A stretch of DNA of 64,000 bases from NCBI GenBank assembly GCA_018287875.1, contig JAGVVL010000027.1:434001-498000 (forward strand), read 5' to 3'. Position numbers and translations under genes: made by a program. Of this stretch, positions 53,377 to 63,483 are shown piece after piece. The notes under the pieces are model-generated. The model did not search any database and was not told the DNA's origin. It was given only the letters and a program-made list of their open reading frames with translations. Within the stretch, counting starts at the first letter, position 1; each line of letters opens with the position of its first letter. The stretch is from Nigrospora sphaerica. Its lineage: Eukaryota; Ascomycota; Sordariomycetes; Amphisphaeriales; Apiosporaceae.

Positions 53377-53643
53377 CAGGCTGTGCTGTCACAGGGCGAC
53401 CTCTGGGACATCCTGAACTAACTATGGATCAGTTGGCCTGTGATAGAGTTCTGCTGAGTCCGCTCTGTACGGACCTCCGGTGGACATCCAGATAAAAGTC
53501 TATGACCGTGAAGACTTATGTTGTAGCTCTTCAAGCTACGTCCTGTCTACTAAGCCTGACCTGTACCGGCAGAATAGGAACCTGGATCTGTAGCATAGAA
53601 CCTGAATCGACTCTATTATATGCCTGCCTGCCTGCTCCTTCAC
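53374..53643 (+). repeat. LTR-like fragment (copy B)
   Basis: It starts TGACAGGCTGT after a GGGGGGTGGACCG tract and shares its distal half with the complement of 31847-32120: CAAGCTACGTCCTGTCT, TAGCATAGAACCTGAATCGA and GCCTGCCTGCCTG. The middle differs from copy A. Similarity stops at about 53640, where the tail of a NACHT-WD40 gene begins, so either the LTR is truncated or it was inserted there. Confidence 0.6.
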
Positions 53644-53647
53644 ACAT

Positions 53648-53776
53648 CCCGTCTTCTGGCTCCCGCCCGAGTATCGGCCAACCGCGTCGGCCGTGTTCGC
53701 GACCAAGCGGGGCACGCACATCTTTCTCGGTTGCTCGTCCGATCGGGTCTATCTCTTTCATTTGTTACGCTCCTAA
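53648..53776 (+). pseudogene. Orphan C-terminal tail of a third NACHT-WD40 receptor gene
   Basis: Forty-two codons (FWLPPEYRPTASAVFATKRG, then THIFLGCSSDRVYLFHL) end at TAA 53774-53776. They match the closing segment of receptor 2 (WLPPEYRPSLSAV..VYIF) and receptor 1 (WLPADVRPGESAV). The following 60 bases resemble the 3' flank of both (TTTGTAAAGTAGGGTCCTAG). The NACHT and WD40 parts are missing; an LTR-like repeat stands in their place. Confidence 0.75.
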
Positions 53777-54103
53777 ACCTTCCTCGAGAGCTTCCAATCT
53801 CTCGTCTTTCCCAAATCTCTTTGTAAAGTAGGGTCCTAGAGGGCGGCATGCATTTGTAAGCCTCGCACCGATGTGGTGGAATCTTCCCGAACAAGGCTTA
53901 ATTAGTAACGAATCGGTAAGAATCGATAGCTCGTCTTCTAGATGAATGAATGCGGCGGTCGTAAGGCCTGGTGATCAAGGGGAGCGAGTCAGTATTAGGG
54001 ACTTGAGCGGGTGAGTAAATTATGGAAGTTATATTCACGATATTACTTCCTCCACAATCTCTTGTAGGTCCTTTACGTCCTCTATAATAGCCCTTGAGAT
54101 GAC
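53777..54103. other. Interval between the receptor tail and the chitinase-protease gene
   Basis: The first 80 bases are the shared receptor 3' flank. The rest should hold the 3' untranslated region of the minus-strand fusion gene. Nothing else is recognised. Confidence 0.4.
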
Positions 54104-57100
54104 TTATGACCGACAGGTCGGATCGTATTTACATGTGGCTGATCCACACATCACAGGAAGTGGACAGGCGTCACACTGGCCGCTGCGGAACACGCGCTCC
54201 GTCTGGGTGCACTTGATGCTGCCCCCGAAGGGGCCCTCGCCACATGTTTCGACCTCGTTCTTACGGTCGACCACATCCAGTTGGCCTTGCCATCCGTCCG
54301 CTGCGGTGTAGCGTACGATGCGGCCGTTCTGCGTGGTGTAAACCCAGGCGCCGCCGCCACAACCGAAATTGAACTCACTGTCATCGCTCAAACCGGATAG
54401 GCCTTTGCCTTCGTTGCATATGAGTTTCCCGTTGTCCCAAACCTGGGCCCTGACACCGTCATGAAAAGTCGAGCCGTCGTGCGTAACCCTGCTGCGCGCC
54501 ATGATGCAGCGACTCGGCTCGGGCTTGGTCGTCGGGTCCGGCTCGGGCGTGGCCGTATGCGTCGGCGTCGGCATCGGCGTCGACCAGCTGGCACAGCTGG
54601 ACTTGGTGATGGTGGCCTCGAACTTCGGGCCGCCGAGCTCGAACCACGTCGTGCTTGACACGCAGGAGCCCCCCGACGGGCTGAATGGCGGGTCAGACGT
54701 CGGAGATGGCAGGTCGGGCCGCCCGTAGCTAGCACACGACGTGGTCGTGATGCAGGCCGCCCCGCGTGGCCCGCCGTTGCACTGCCGTAAAGTCGTTGTC
54801 GAGAGGCACCACTCGCCGGGGCCTGCCGTCAGCGTCGGCTCTGGCCACGGCCCGACCGTCATGCCGGGCGGGAGCGAGAAGGGAGGCGACGGGGCCGGAG
54901 GTCCGGAGCCGTCGGGCGGCTGGCCCTTCGTGTCCGGGGTGCACCAAAACCCGGTACAGAGCGTGCCACAACCCGGCTCTGTGCACAGCGGCCCCGGCGG
55001 CCCCGGCTGGTATTCAATGGGTGGACCTTTGGGCGTGGCTCCCGGTGTCCCGGGAAGTGGGCATGAGGCTTGCCGACGCACCAACCCGGTATCCTCGCCT
55101 TCCGCACAGCTCGCCCCGTAGCCATTCCAGACAAGGCTCGAAGATCTGGCATCCTCGCCGTTACCAAAACGGAGTCTTCTTCGAAAGCTCAGAATGTGTG
55201 CTTTGATGCTTCCTGGATCCCTGCCGCCGGTGTAGTCCGGGCTGGCGCGGAAATAGGCTGCTAATCCTGCTACCATTGGGCTTGCTAATGAGACGCAGGA
55301 CTGATTAGCCGTGCGAATTGAAGTCTGCGAGCAGCTTGGGTCTAGGGACGTGGATATGCGCAGGGTGCACGGAAAGACTTACCGAACGATGTACCCGTGA
55401 TAGGCTTTGTGCCTTCTCCAGCACTCGCTGAATCCATGGCGTTTTTCATCGGTTGTGTCACCTGTAAATCCACCCCCGGCGCCATGATGGCTACGGGGGT
55501 AACCGATCCAGGGATTTGGGCACCAGGATTCTTACCCAGGTGTCCGTTTTCCTCCCAGTCAAAACCTTCTTTGTCTGTGGCACCCACGACCATCATACCA
55601 ACCAGCGATTGGTCCGCCAGGGCCGGATAGTGTGATATTTTGACTCCGTAATTGCCTGCTATGGTGGTGAAAATTATTCCATACTTTTTTTCCATGAGCT
55701 GCATGATCCTGGCTATGCCAAGTTGAATCAAACGTCAGTAAATGGGGTGCAACAACTTAAGCTTCGTAGAATTGCTGTTTGCCTCCCCTTTGGGTCAAAG
55801 TCGTCGAAGGAAAAGGCGCACGACTTACTGAGTATCTGATAGAATACCGGGTTTTCCACAGTTGCGAGTTGAAAGGACATATTGATGACCGCTGTATCTT
55901 TTTCTTTACCCGCCCGATCTTCGGCTATTAGTAGGAGAGCCTCCCAAACCCGCTCCATGGGCCAATGGGAGTTGCTTTGGCCTAATGGAATATCCAGCTG
56001 TACGTTGATCACTTCAGCATTTCTGGCGATGCCCACCGTCTGGCCGGCTGCGAAGCTTGTAACGAGGGAGCTGTGGATTTTCTCTAGCGGACCGGCAGGG
56101 AAAGGCTGGCCGTATACGAGGCCCTGTATCCGCCCTGGATATGCCTGCAGTGGCGGGTCCTGAAGGGTGGCATTTTGTTGGCATATGCTCTTCAAATTCA
56201 TAGGGCCTCATTTGTTCTCAATGGAATGGGAATACTCACCAGGACGCCCTGTTCGGGCAGTGCTTCCACCACATAGATGGTCTGTCCCCTACCCCAGGAG
56301 TCATCGGAAGTGTAGAGATACTGGCCCTCGCTGTAACGATGTTTCTCATTGTCTTTGTCGAAATCGACTTCGGGAGGGAAGGAAATGTGAGAAAGATGCC
56401 AGTACGGGTTAGAACTTGGCACATAAGCCCGTCCCTTCAACAGGACCTCTTCCTCGGTCCCGTTCGCCGCATTAATAGCAACACTGTCCGTCAGCCGGGC
56501 AAGCTGTGAGTCTTCTCGGTTCGATTTTGACTTTAGAGAAACGCCTCTAGTGCCTGGTTTTGGGACGTAAAGCTTCTTGAGAGTGGCTGTTTCGGGCCAA
56601 TAGGCCAGTTGCACCTTTCATGTGAACGTCAGTTGTGCAAATTGCTTACACAATGGGGCCAGGTAACGCTTACCGAGGGAACACGGTCGGAGGCAAAAAA
56701 TTCGAGGGCGTTCATACCCAAGTTGGGCACCCAATAGAATGCCGTAAAGTCCATATCGGCCGATCGAAACTCTTGGTACCAGCCGAATCTACAATTGTCG
56801 CCCAGTGCTCTTTGGCGGTCCTCGAGGAGGTCTCGAATCTCTTGCTGTGTAGCGTCGTCGTTCTTCACCGGCCAGAGAATCGCATCTTTGCCCCTTTTGT
56901 CGAACCGATTGAGCCAATCAGGAGGCGTGACGCCTCTCTTCCGCAGCCTCTCTTCCGCACCAATGACCTCTGGAATCCCAGTGGCTCGGGCTTCGGGGCC
57001 TTCCAAAGTACAGGCGTCGACAGACGTCGTGGTCTCGACATCTCTGAGATTGCAGCCAGTGATTGTCGCGCAGGTCTCCTTGGTCTGGGTGGCCGTCGTC

Positions 57101-60100
57101 TTGGTGGAGCCCTTGGTAACGGTTGTGCCAAACGAGAGGGTAGTTAGGCACAAAGATGCTTCAGCAGCAATACAATCGGTTGGCTTCGGCGGCGGACCAA
57201 TTTTGCCGCCTGGAAATACACTGCGGTGCCGTATTGGTCAGTTTACAGTGTGCTCTCCAAACGCTCAAGAAGTGATTTCTCACGTTATCTCAGGCCAAGG
57301 GGGGAGAACTCCTTTGATGGTGAAGCCGGGTGGCAACTTGATAAGTTGGATTGGAGGCGGACCGCTGTAACATCGTTAGCCATGACGGGAAAAAGAAGCT
57401 CCCTGATCAGAGTGTGGGTCTCCTACGGTCCCCAGATTCCCGGCGGCAAATCCCACTCCCAACCACCAATCTTGATGCCGAAATCGTCCCAAGAGATACA
57501 GACCTGAGCCTTTTGTAAGCCTTTGAGAAGAAAGGGTAAAATAGGCCCGCGCTGTTGACTTACAAAGAAAAACCATAGCTTGCATGTTGTCTTAGATCGG
57601 CTTCCATCACCATCATCGTCGTCGCCCTCTTCTGGTACGTCCTCTGCGACTGGGTGGATTTCGCCCGTCTCGGGCCACGGATCTGGCTCCGTGATGATGG
57701 GGGTAAAGTCGGGTTTATCCACCGCCGGCCAGGTCACCGCCGGCTGCGGACCGGGGATGGGAACAAAGGTCGGTTTCCAAGCCCCACCGGTTGTCGTTTC
57801 AGACTCGTTCCAATTAGAAGGTGGACCCCGGGTCATGGCGGGCCAGGGAGGCAGGTATAGGGTCTTCGTTATCACGCCACCCTGCGGCACTGTGATCGTG
57901 GTGACGACGGTCGGCACATCCAGGCTAACCGACGGCTGGAAGCTGCCAGTGGGCTGGCCAGCAGTCACATTGACGTTGGAATACTGCATGCTCGACACTG
58001 TTAACGGGGGCGCCTGCACGGTAATGGTGCTTGTGGTTCCCGGAGCAACCTGTATGGATGTTGTGTAGGCTGGAAGTCTGATGGTGGTCGCCGATGGCAG
58101 GCTGCTGGGTGGAAGGACAAAAAGACAGGGCGCCGTGCACTGGGCCGGGGTGCCGCTGTATACTAGAGTGTTCAGGTACACGATCTGGCCGTCCTCGCCA
58201 GCGCTATCTGCCATTAGCATGCAACAACGCGACCGAGCGGGTTCTGATGTGAACTTACCCAACGTCCCCTTGTAGATCCACAGCCCAATCGGAAGAGCCA
58301 CGGAAATTGAGAGATTTGTATTTCCCAATACGGGCCTCCTTGTTGGCCTTGTCCATGTAGGCGACCCAATTACCTAGATTTGATAAGGGCAAATCAGTCC
58401 CGCCATGCCACGTCTCCCTATGTTGGCAACGGTGCTTACCGTCGTATATGATGTAGTCGGACTCAGTTGAATCTTTCCACTGCCGGGAAACGCGCCCTTC
58501 CGAAATCAGCGCGGCAATTTCCCCATCGCTGATGTAACCTCCGGTTCCGGTGCATCTCCCCGGTTCTGCTCCGGATTCTGGCCCGGTATAGGTGCACTTG
58601 GGTCCCTCGCATGTGGGGCTGGTCATTTTGAAGGATCTTCCATAGCTGGTGACTCCAACGACTACTTTGTTGGACATGACGCCGGCTTTCGTTATCATGG
58701 CCTGGACGGGTCTCGTCAGCTGGGGGAGCCAGGTACCATCGTGGTAGAATACTGCAGCGTACCAAAGCGCTCATAGTCTCAGTCATGTTCACATGGGAGC
58801 GGAGGCAATTCCCACCCCCACAACCGGATTGGGCCCATTCGCTCCCGTAGTCCCATTGTCCTAGTTTTTGTGGTCAGAGGCCATGAAGTACCGTGTGGTA
58901 GCGTTGAACAAGTAGACGTACCATGTAAGTCGTAAGTCCTAGTCACCCAGAGAACCATTTCAGCTGCAGATCAAACAAAGTGTGTAGGCAAGACGCGTCC
59001 ACTCACATGTAAATGATGTAGTCGAGAACTTGGCTCATTTCCTCAATCAGGAACTGCTTAAGGTACCAGTACGATGCCGGCGCCGCAATTGATACCGTCT
59101 TGTTGGCTGGCATCTTTGCTCGGACGAGCTTGACAAACTCGAGGTAGTTTTCACTCTCCTCTGGGTCCCCTGGTGGGATCAGCTCGGGGGTAATATCAGG
59201 CTCAGCGGGATATTCCCAGTCGAAATCGACGCCGTCGAGCCCGTGGGTCGTAACGAAGCTGACGCAAGCGTCGGCAAAGGTGTCGCGGTTCTCGGGCTTG
59301 ACTGCGTTGCGGAACAAATGGTACGTTGACGGCTCCGTCGAAAAGGCCCAGCCTCCAAACGCCACGATGCGCTTGGGCCCGCTTAAGGCTTTAAACTGCT
59401 CAAAGACGTCGTTGAAGCGGCCCGTGCTGACGCCGAAGCCCTCCGTGATGTCGGCAAAAGCGTAGTGGATGTGGGTGTAGGACGTCGGGATCTGCGACAC
59501 TGTCATATGTAGGCAGGGCCGCTCTCGGTTCCAAGACTCGAAGTAGGCCACCTTCATGAATGATGGCGGCGGCGTGTTGTTGTTGATCATGTCCATGCCA
59601 CAGTTTTGCACGCAGCCGTTGGTGTGGGGGGCGGCGGTACCAGCATTGCCCGTCTCGGATTTGGTGGGGATGCAGTGGTCCGAGTCGACGCCACAGTTTC
59701 CCCAGACGTTGCAGCATGCTTTAATGTTGCAGGGACTGAGGTCCTCAATCTTCTCCCCTGAGAGGGGCGCCTGGGTTCCCGGTTTCGACGGTCCGCACTC
59801 GGCCCCTGGGTCGGGTGCCGGCAATCGGGGCGTGCCCGGGCTCAGGCAGATACGGACGCCTGGAAAGAGGTTGTCGCAGCCGCCCCATCCCCACGTGTTC
59901 TTGTTATACGCATAGAGGTCTTCTGTGGTTATCTCGTAGGTTCTAGTAATCTTATCGCAGCCGTCGTTGGTAACGGTCACGTAGGACGCGCAGCTGCCGT
60001 CCGGACGTGGACTGGGAGCAGCCCGCTTGGACACGCAGGCCGCGGAACAACGCAACCACTGGTACGGCTCCGGCTTCCAGGCGTCCGGCAGATGGTTGTG

Positions 60101-61126
60101 TCTCTGCAGCTCAGCGGGCCTCACATGACACGCCGACGCAAGCGACTCGAGTGTGTCTCCATACACGGCCTGGATGCGGTGGCATGTTGACTGGCGCACC
60201 GAAAATTTGGTGCGGGGCATGATGTCGGGCAAAGACATCGGTATGGGTTTCCCGAACCTCTCGGAAGCGAGGAATCCCTCCGAGGCGGTATCGTCGAGAC
60301 ACCGCGCCTCAGCCCAGGAGCGAAGGGCGTTTTGAACCCACGGCAGGTCGCCCTGGGGATCAGCCACAATGCCGAGATTGTAGTCCGAGTTGCGGCCGTC
60401 GCCACAGATTTGGGCCACTGTCCGCTGACTGCTAGAGTCACCTGTTGAGGCCAGCAAGTCGATGAAGTCTTGAACAAAGCCCCTGGCGATACCACTGTTC
60501 TGGATTTTGGGGCCAACATAGATGCCCACCAGAGCCCCCTGAAAGCGGCCGTAGATAACTGTCTCTTCGCAATTCAGACGGTCCTGGAGAAACTTCTGGG
60601 CATCCTTCAGGGACAAAACCATCTTCTCTCGGGAGCCGGCAGCCTCCCGAACCTCCCATGTCAGCCGTTGTATAGTTGCGTTGGTGTTGGTGGCTTCACG
60701 ACACACTGGCGCCGCTGCATTGATGTCATCGCTCACGCCCTCATCACGGCGGGCGACACGACCAACTTGAGACACAGAGGAACTTGACGATACTGGCTGG
60801 AAGTTGCCTCGAGATAAGCCAGGAAGTCGTACTGAGGTACCCGTGATGGCGTTGATGGAAGTATCAGCATCGCCGGTGGTGCAGATGCGGATCCTGAACT
60901 GACGCTTGGGATCATCGACAGGGACAAAGGGGTTGAGTGTAAAGAGGGTGCGTTCACCGCAAGTGTCCAGACTGGCTAACGAGTAATAGCTCGACCAATC
61001 TTCCTGCTCGGGATTCTCAGCACAGGATCGTGGGCAAGGATGATGACTTCGATTGGGTTGAACCGTTGTCACCGCAAAAACGCCAAGGGCAGCGGCAAGA
61101 CCGACCCCAAGTATCTTGAACTGCAT
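54104..61126 (-). CDS. LysM/chitin-binding GH18 chitinase fused to a subtilisin-like (S8) module, 2,067 residues
   Basis: Thirteen exons: 61126-59007, 58938-58922, 58860-58763, 58701-58440, 58373-58259, 58203-57564, 57503-57427, 57364-57284, 57220-56674, 56614-56240, 56189-55829, 55712-55383 and 55284-54104. They sum to 6,204 nt with matching phases and no stop. Order: signal peptide (MQFKILGVGLAAALGVF); unknown N-domain; two LysM-like units (about 312-345 and 379-430); hevein-type chitin-binding CCNVWGNCGVDSDHC (about 470); GH18 with DGVDFDWEYP (about 632-641), whose Glu is the acid catalyst; conserved WEWDLPPGIWGP (about 1105); Thr-rich linkers; S8 module with SWGRGQTIYVVEAL, IHSSLVTSFAAG, IAGNYG and GTSFASPMVAG (Ser near 1672); and a Cys-rich C-terminus. 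The first half is the killer-toxin-like subgroup C chitinase type, which degrades chitin. The fusion is inferred from splice phase, not from transcripts. Confidence 0.82.
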
Positions 61127-62021
61127 GACGACGGCAGGGACTTGATGGCCCAGACGTGTCAATGTGAGTGGATGATAAGAAATCGCCCAAGGCTTGGGAG
61201 TGGCCTCTGTCTTCTATTTCAACATTTGATACCGGAAGGCAGCAGTCGCCCATTACACGATTTACTTAGAGTCGAACCAGATATCACTGTTCTATCAAGT
61301 CTTACATAAGACCGGATTGGCTTTACTCGGCTCGCAAGGGCCGTTGGCCCATATAGGAAACTTGACCTAGCTTACGTATTTACCAGATTAGGAAGTTACT
61401 AACGTGATACAACGGTGCGCAACTGTCAGCATCGTTCCAGATCGCAATTTCCTGCACACCGATTTGACCTGGAAAGCTCTCTTACCTCCTATACGCTGAA
61501 TGATGCTTAAACGAGGGTCCTGCTGACGGCCCCCAAACCTGACTTCTTCCAGAGATGAATCATGCAGGTCAGCAAGACTAGCATGCTTCCTCCTTCCTAA
61601 AGGATAGTTTTCCTTGTTCCGATTAGCTCGTTCTAAGTAGACGATGCCTGCAGCGAACTATTGAATTTGTCCCAAGGTAGTCTCTGTAGGATTACGATTT
61701 CGCTTGTCTAGAACTGAGTCCAGACCTTGAGAGGAGAATACGCCCGAGGAAGCGGATAGCGGGACGCTCATCTGTCCATTGCCCCTCGGAGCAGTTCGCG
61801 ACTGAAAAATGAATTAGCCATTCCGCACCGATCTTGCCGCCTCCTTGATGCAATCGCAGTAGTCTATATAATGGGTAAAGTACCCTGGAAATGAATTTGA
61901 TTGCAGCACATTATCAGGCCTCTTCTGCGTGTTTCTCTTTACACCAGGCAGGGCTCCGATCCAGTCCAGAGATACCTTCTCATTGATTTTTCTATACATC
62001 TTCCCTTAGCCTCGTCTCACT
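61127..62021. promoter_or_regulatory. Shared divergent promoter region of the chitinase-protease and LysM genes
   Basis: The start codons at 61126 (minus) and 62022 (plus) face away from each other with 895 bp between and no gene inside. A TATA-like TCTATATAAT lies at 61863-61872, about 150 bp before the LysM ATG. An inverted CCAAT (GATTGGCT) lies at about 61315, about 190 bp before the chitinase ATG. These elements are weak evidence. The arrangement suggests co-regulation of chitin binding and chitin hydrolysis. Confidence 0.45.
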
Positions 62022-63215
62022 ATGGCACTCCGTCTATCATCGGTTCTGTCGTGGGCGATGTTTTCGCCCCTGGTCCTGGGACTTGCAACAGGCGATCGTT
62101 TCTGGGGACAACCCTTTCCACGGGCCTCTCTGGCGCCAAACAATACGAATACTACTACTGTCACCAACGATGATATGCATACCCAGGCAGAGACGCCACG
62201 GCTGCCGTACGACCCTAATACCAGCAAGTATTGCACTTACTGGTTCGATTACACCGACAGCCGTGTGACTTGCGACCAAATCCCTTCGCAGTGGGTAATC
62301 ACCAAGGAGGAGTTTCTACGCTGGGTGAGGCGATCCGACCATTTTCCACCCGCAGGACAGCTGACTGCCTCACAGAACCCTTCGCTGACGCCGGAATGTG
62401 GCAACTTCACATTTGGTCGAAGCTACTGCGTGGAGGTCACCGGAGAGCCACCCGTTGCCACCCCTTCGACCACTACGGCCGCACCCCCCCAAACCACCCA
62501 GCCAGGAAACGGGATCCAAACGCCCCAGCCCATTCAGGATGGCATGGTCGATAACTGCGACGCCTTTTACCTCGTCCCCAGCGGCGCGGGCTGTGACGCC
62601 ATCGCCCGCGCCCATGGCATCACGCCGGCGCAATTCCTGGCTTGGAACCCCATGGTCGGTGCCAGCTGCGGTGGTCTTTGGGCCAATGCCTACGTCTGCG
62701 TGTCCGTTATCGGGCACACGCCGACGACGACAACAGCGGCGCCGCCCACGACGACGCCCACGACGACGACTAAGCCGTCCAACGGCATCGCGACGCCGAC
62801 GCCAACGCAGCCCGACATCGTCGACAACTGCGATGCTTTCTACTTCGTCGCCGCCGGCGAGGGGTGCAGCGTCATCGCGCGCAAGAACGGCATCACGCTG
62901 GACCAGTTCGTGGCCTGGAACCGGGGCGCCGGCGGCACGAGCTGTTCCGGGCTCTGGGCCAACGCCTATGCCTGCGTCTCCGTTGTGGGTCATACGCCCT
63001 CGCCGCCCAACAGCGTGCAGACGCCCACGCCCATCCAGAACGGCATGGTTAGCACGTGCAAGACGTTCCATTTCGTACTCGAGAACCAGACGTGCGCAGC
63101 CATTGCCGCCCAGTATAAGATCAGCGTGAGCGATTTCGTCAAATGGAACCCGGCCGTGGGAAGCAACTGTCAGGGCATGTGGGCCAAGACATATGCTTGT
63201 GTTGGTTTGCTGTGA
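62022..63215 (+). CDS. Secreted protein with four LysM modules, intact
   Basis: A single-exon frame of 397 codons starts with a signal peptide (MALRLSSVLSWAMFSPLVLG). Module 1 (about 68-145) runs from KYCTYWFDY to FTFGRSYCVEV and is the most diverged. Modules 2-4 are canonical fungal LysM units: CDAFYLVPSGAGCDAIARAH to WANAYVCVSV, CDAFYFVAAGEGCSVIARKN to WANAYACVSV, and CKTFHFVLENQTCAAIAAQY to WAKTYACVGL. They are separated by Thr/Pro-rich linkers with repeated GIQTPQP-like starts. Each has the paired Cys pattern. No membrane anchor or catalytic domain is seen. Such proteins bind chitin outside the cell and can shield hyphae from chitinases or hide chitin fragments. The divergent chitinase gene suggests it modulates that enzyme. 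Confidence 0.92.
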   Translation: MALRLSSVLSWAMFSPLVLGLATGDRFWGQPFPRASLAPNNTNTTTVTNDDMHTQAETPRLPYDPNTSKYCTYWFDYTDSRVTCDQIPSQWVITKEEFLRWVRRSDHFPPAGQLTASQNPSLTPECGNFTFGRSYCVEVTGEPPVATPSTTTAAPPQTTQPGNGIQTPQPIQDGMVDNCDAFYLVPSGAGCDAIARAHGITPAQFLAWNPMVGASCGGLWANAYVCVSVIGHTPTTTTAAPPTTTPTTTTKPSNGIATPTPTQPDIVDNCDAFYFVAAGEGCSVIARKNGITLDQFVAWNRGAGGTSCSGLWANAYACVSVVGHTPSPPNSVQTPTPIQNGMVSTCKTFHFVLENQTCAAIAAQYKISVSDFVKWNPAVGSNCQGMWAKTYACVGLL

Positions 63216-63483
63216 TGAGTGGTCCTTAGATGTTACCATGTCTTTGTTGAAGTTGATGGTGTCTTTGTTACATTTTATGAAATCCAGTTTGTAGACAGTA
63301 TAGTAGATTCTTTGCAGTCGATATGAAGATGCGTAAAAATTGTCATTAACCTCTTCGTATCGGAGCATCCTGGCTGTTACGGCATGGGTACATAGGTACA
63401 AGGGCGTGGGAACGCATGTACCATTTACACCACTGGCTGGCGAGATAAAGACGGGGGATAACACAGCCGTGCCATAATTTGCA
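63216..63483. other. Convergent 3' intergenic region
   Basis: The end of the LysM gene and the end of the ankyrin gene face each other here. AT-rich, no gene seen. Confidence 0.4.
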
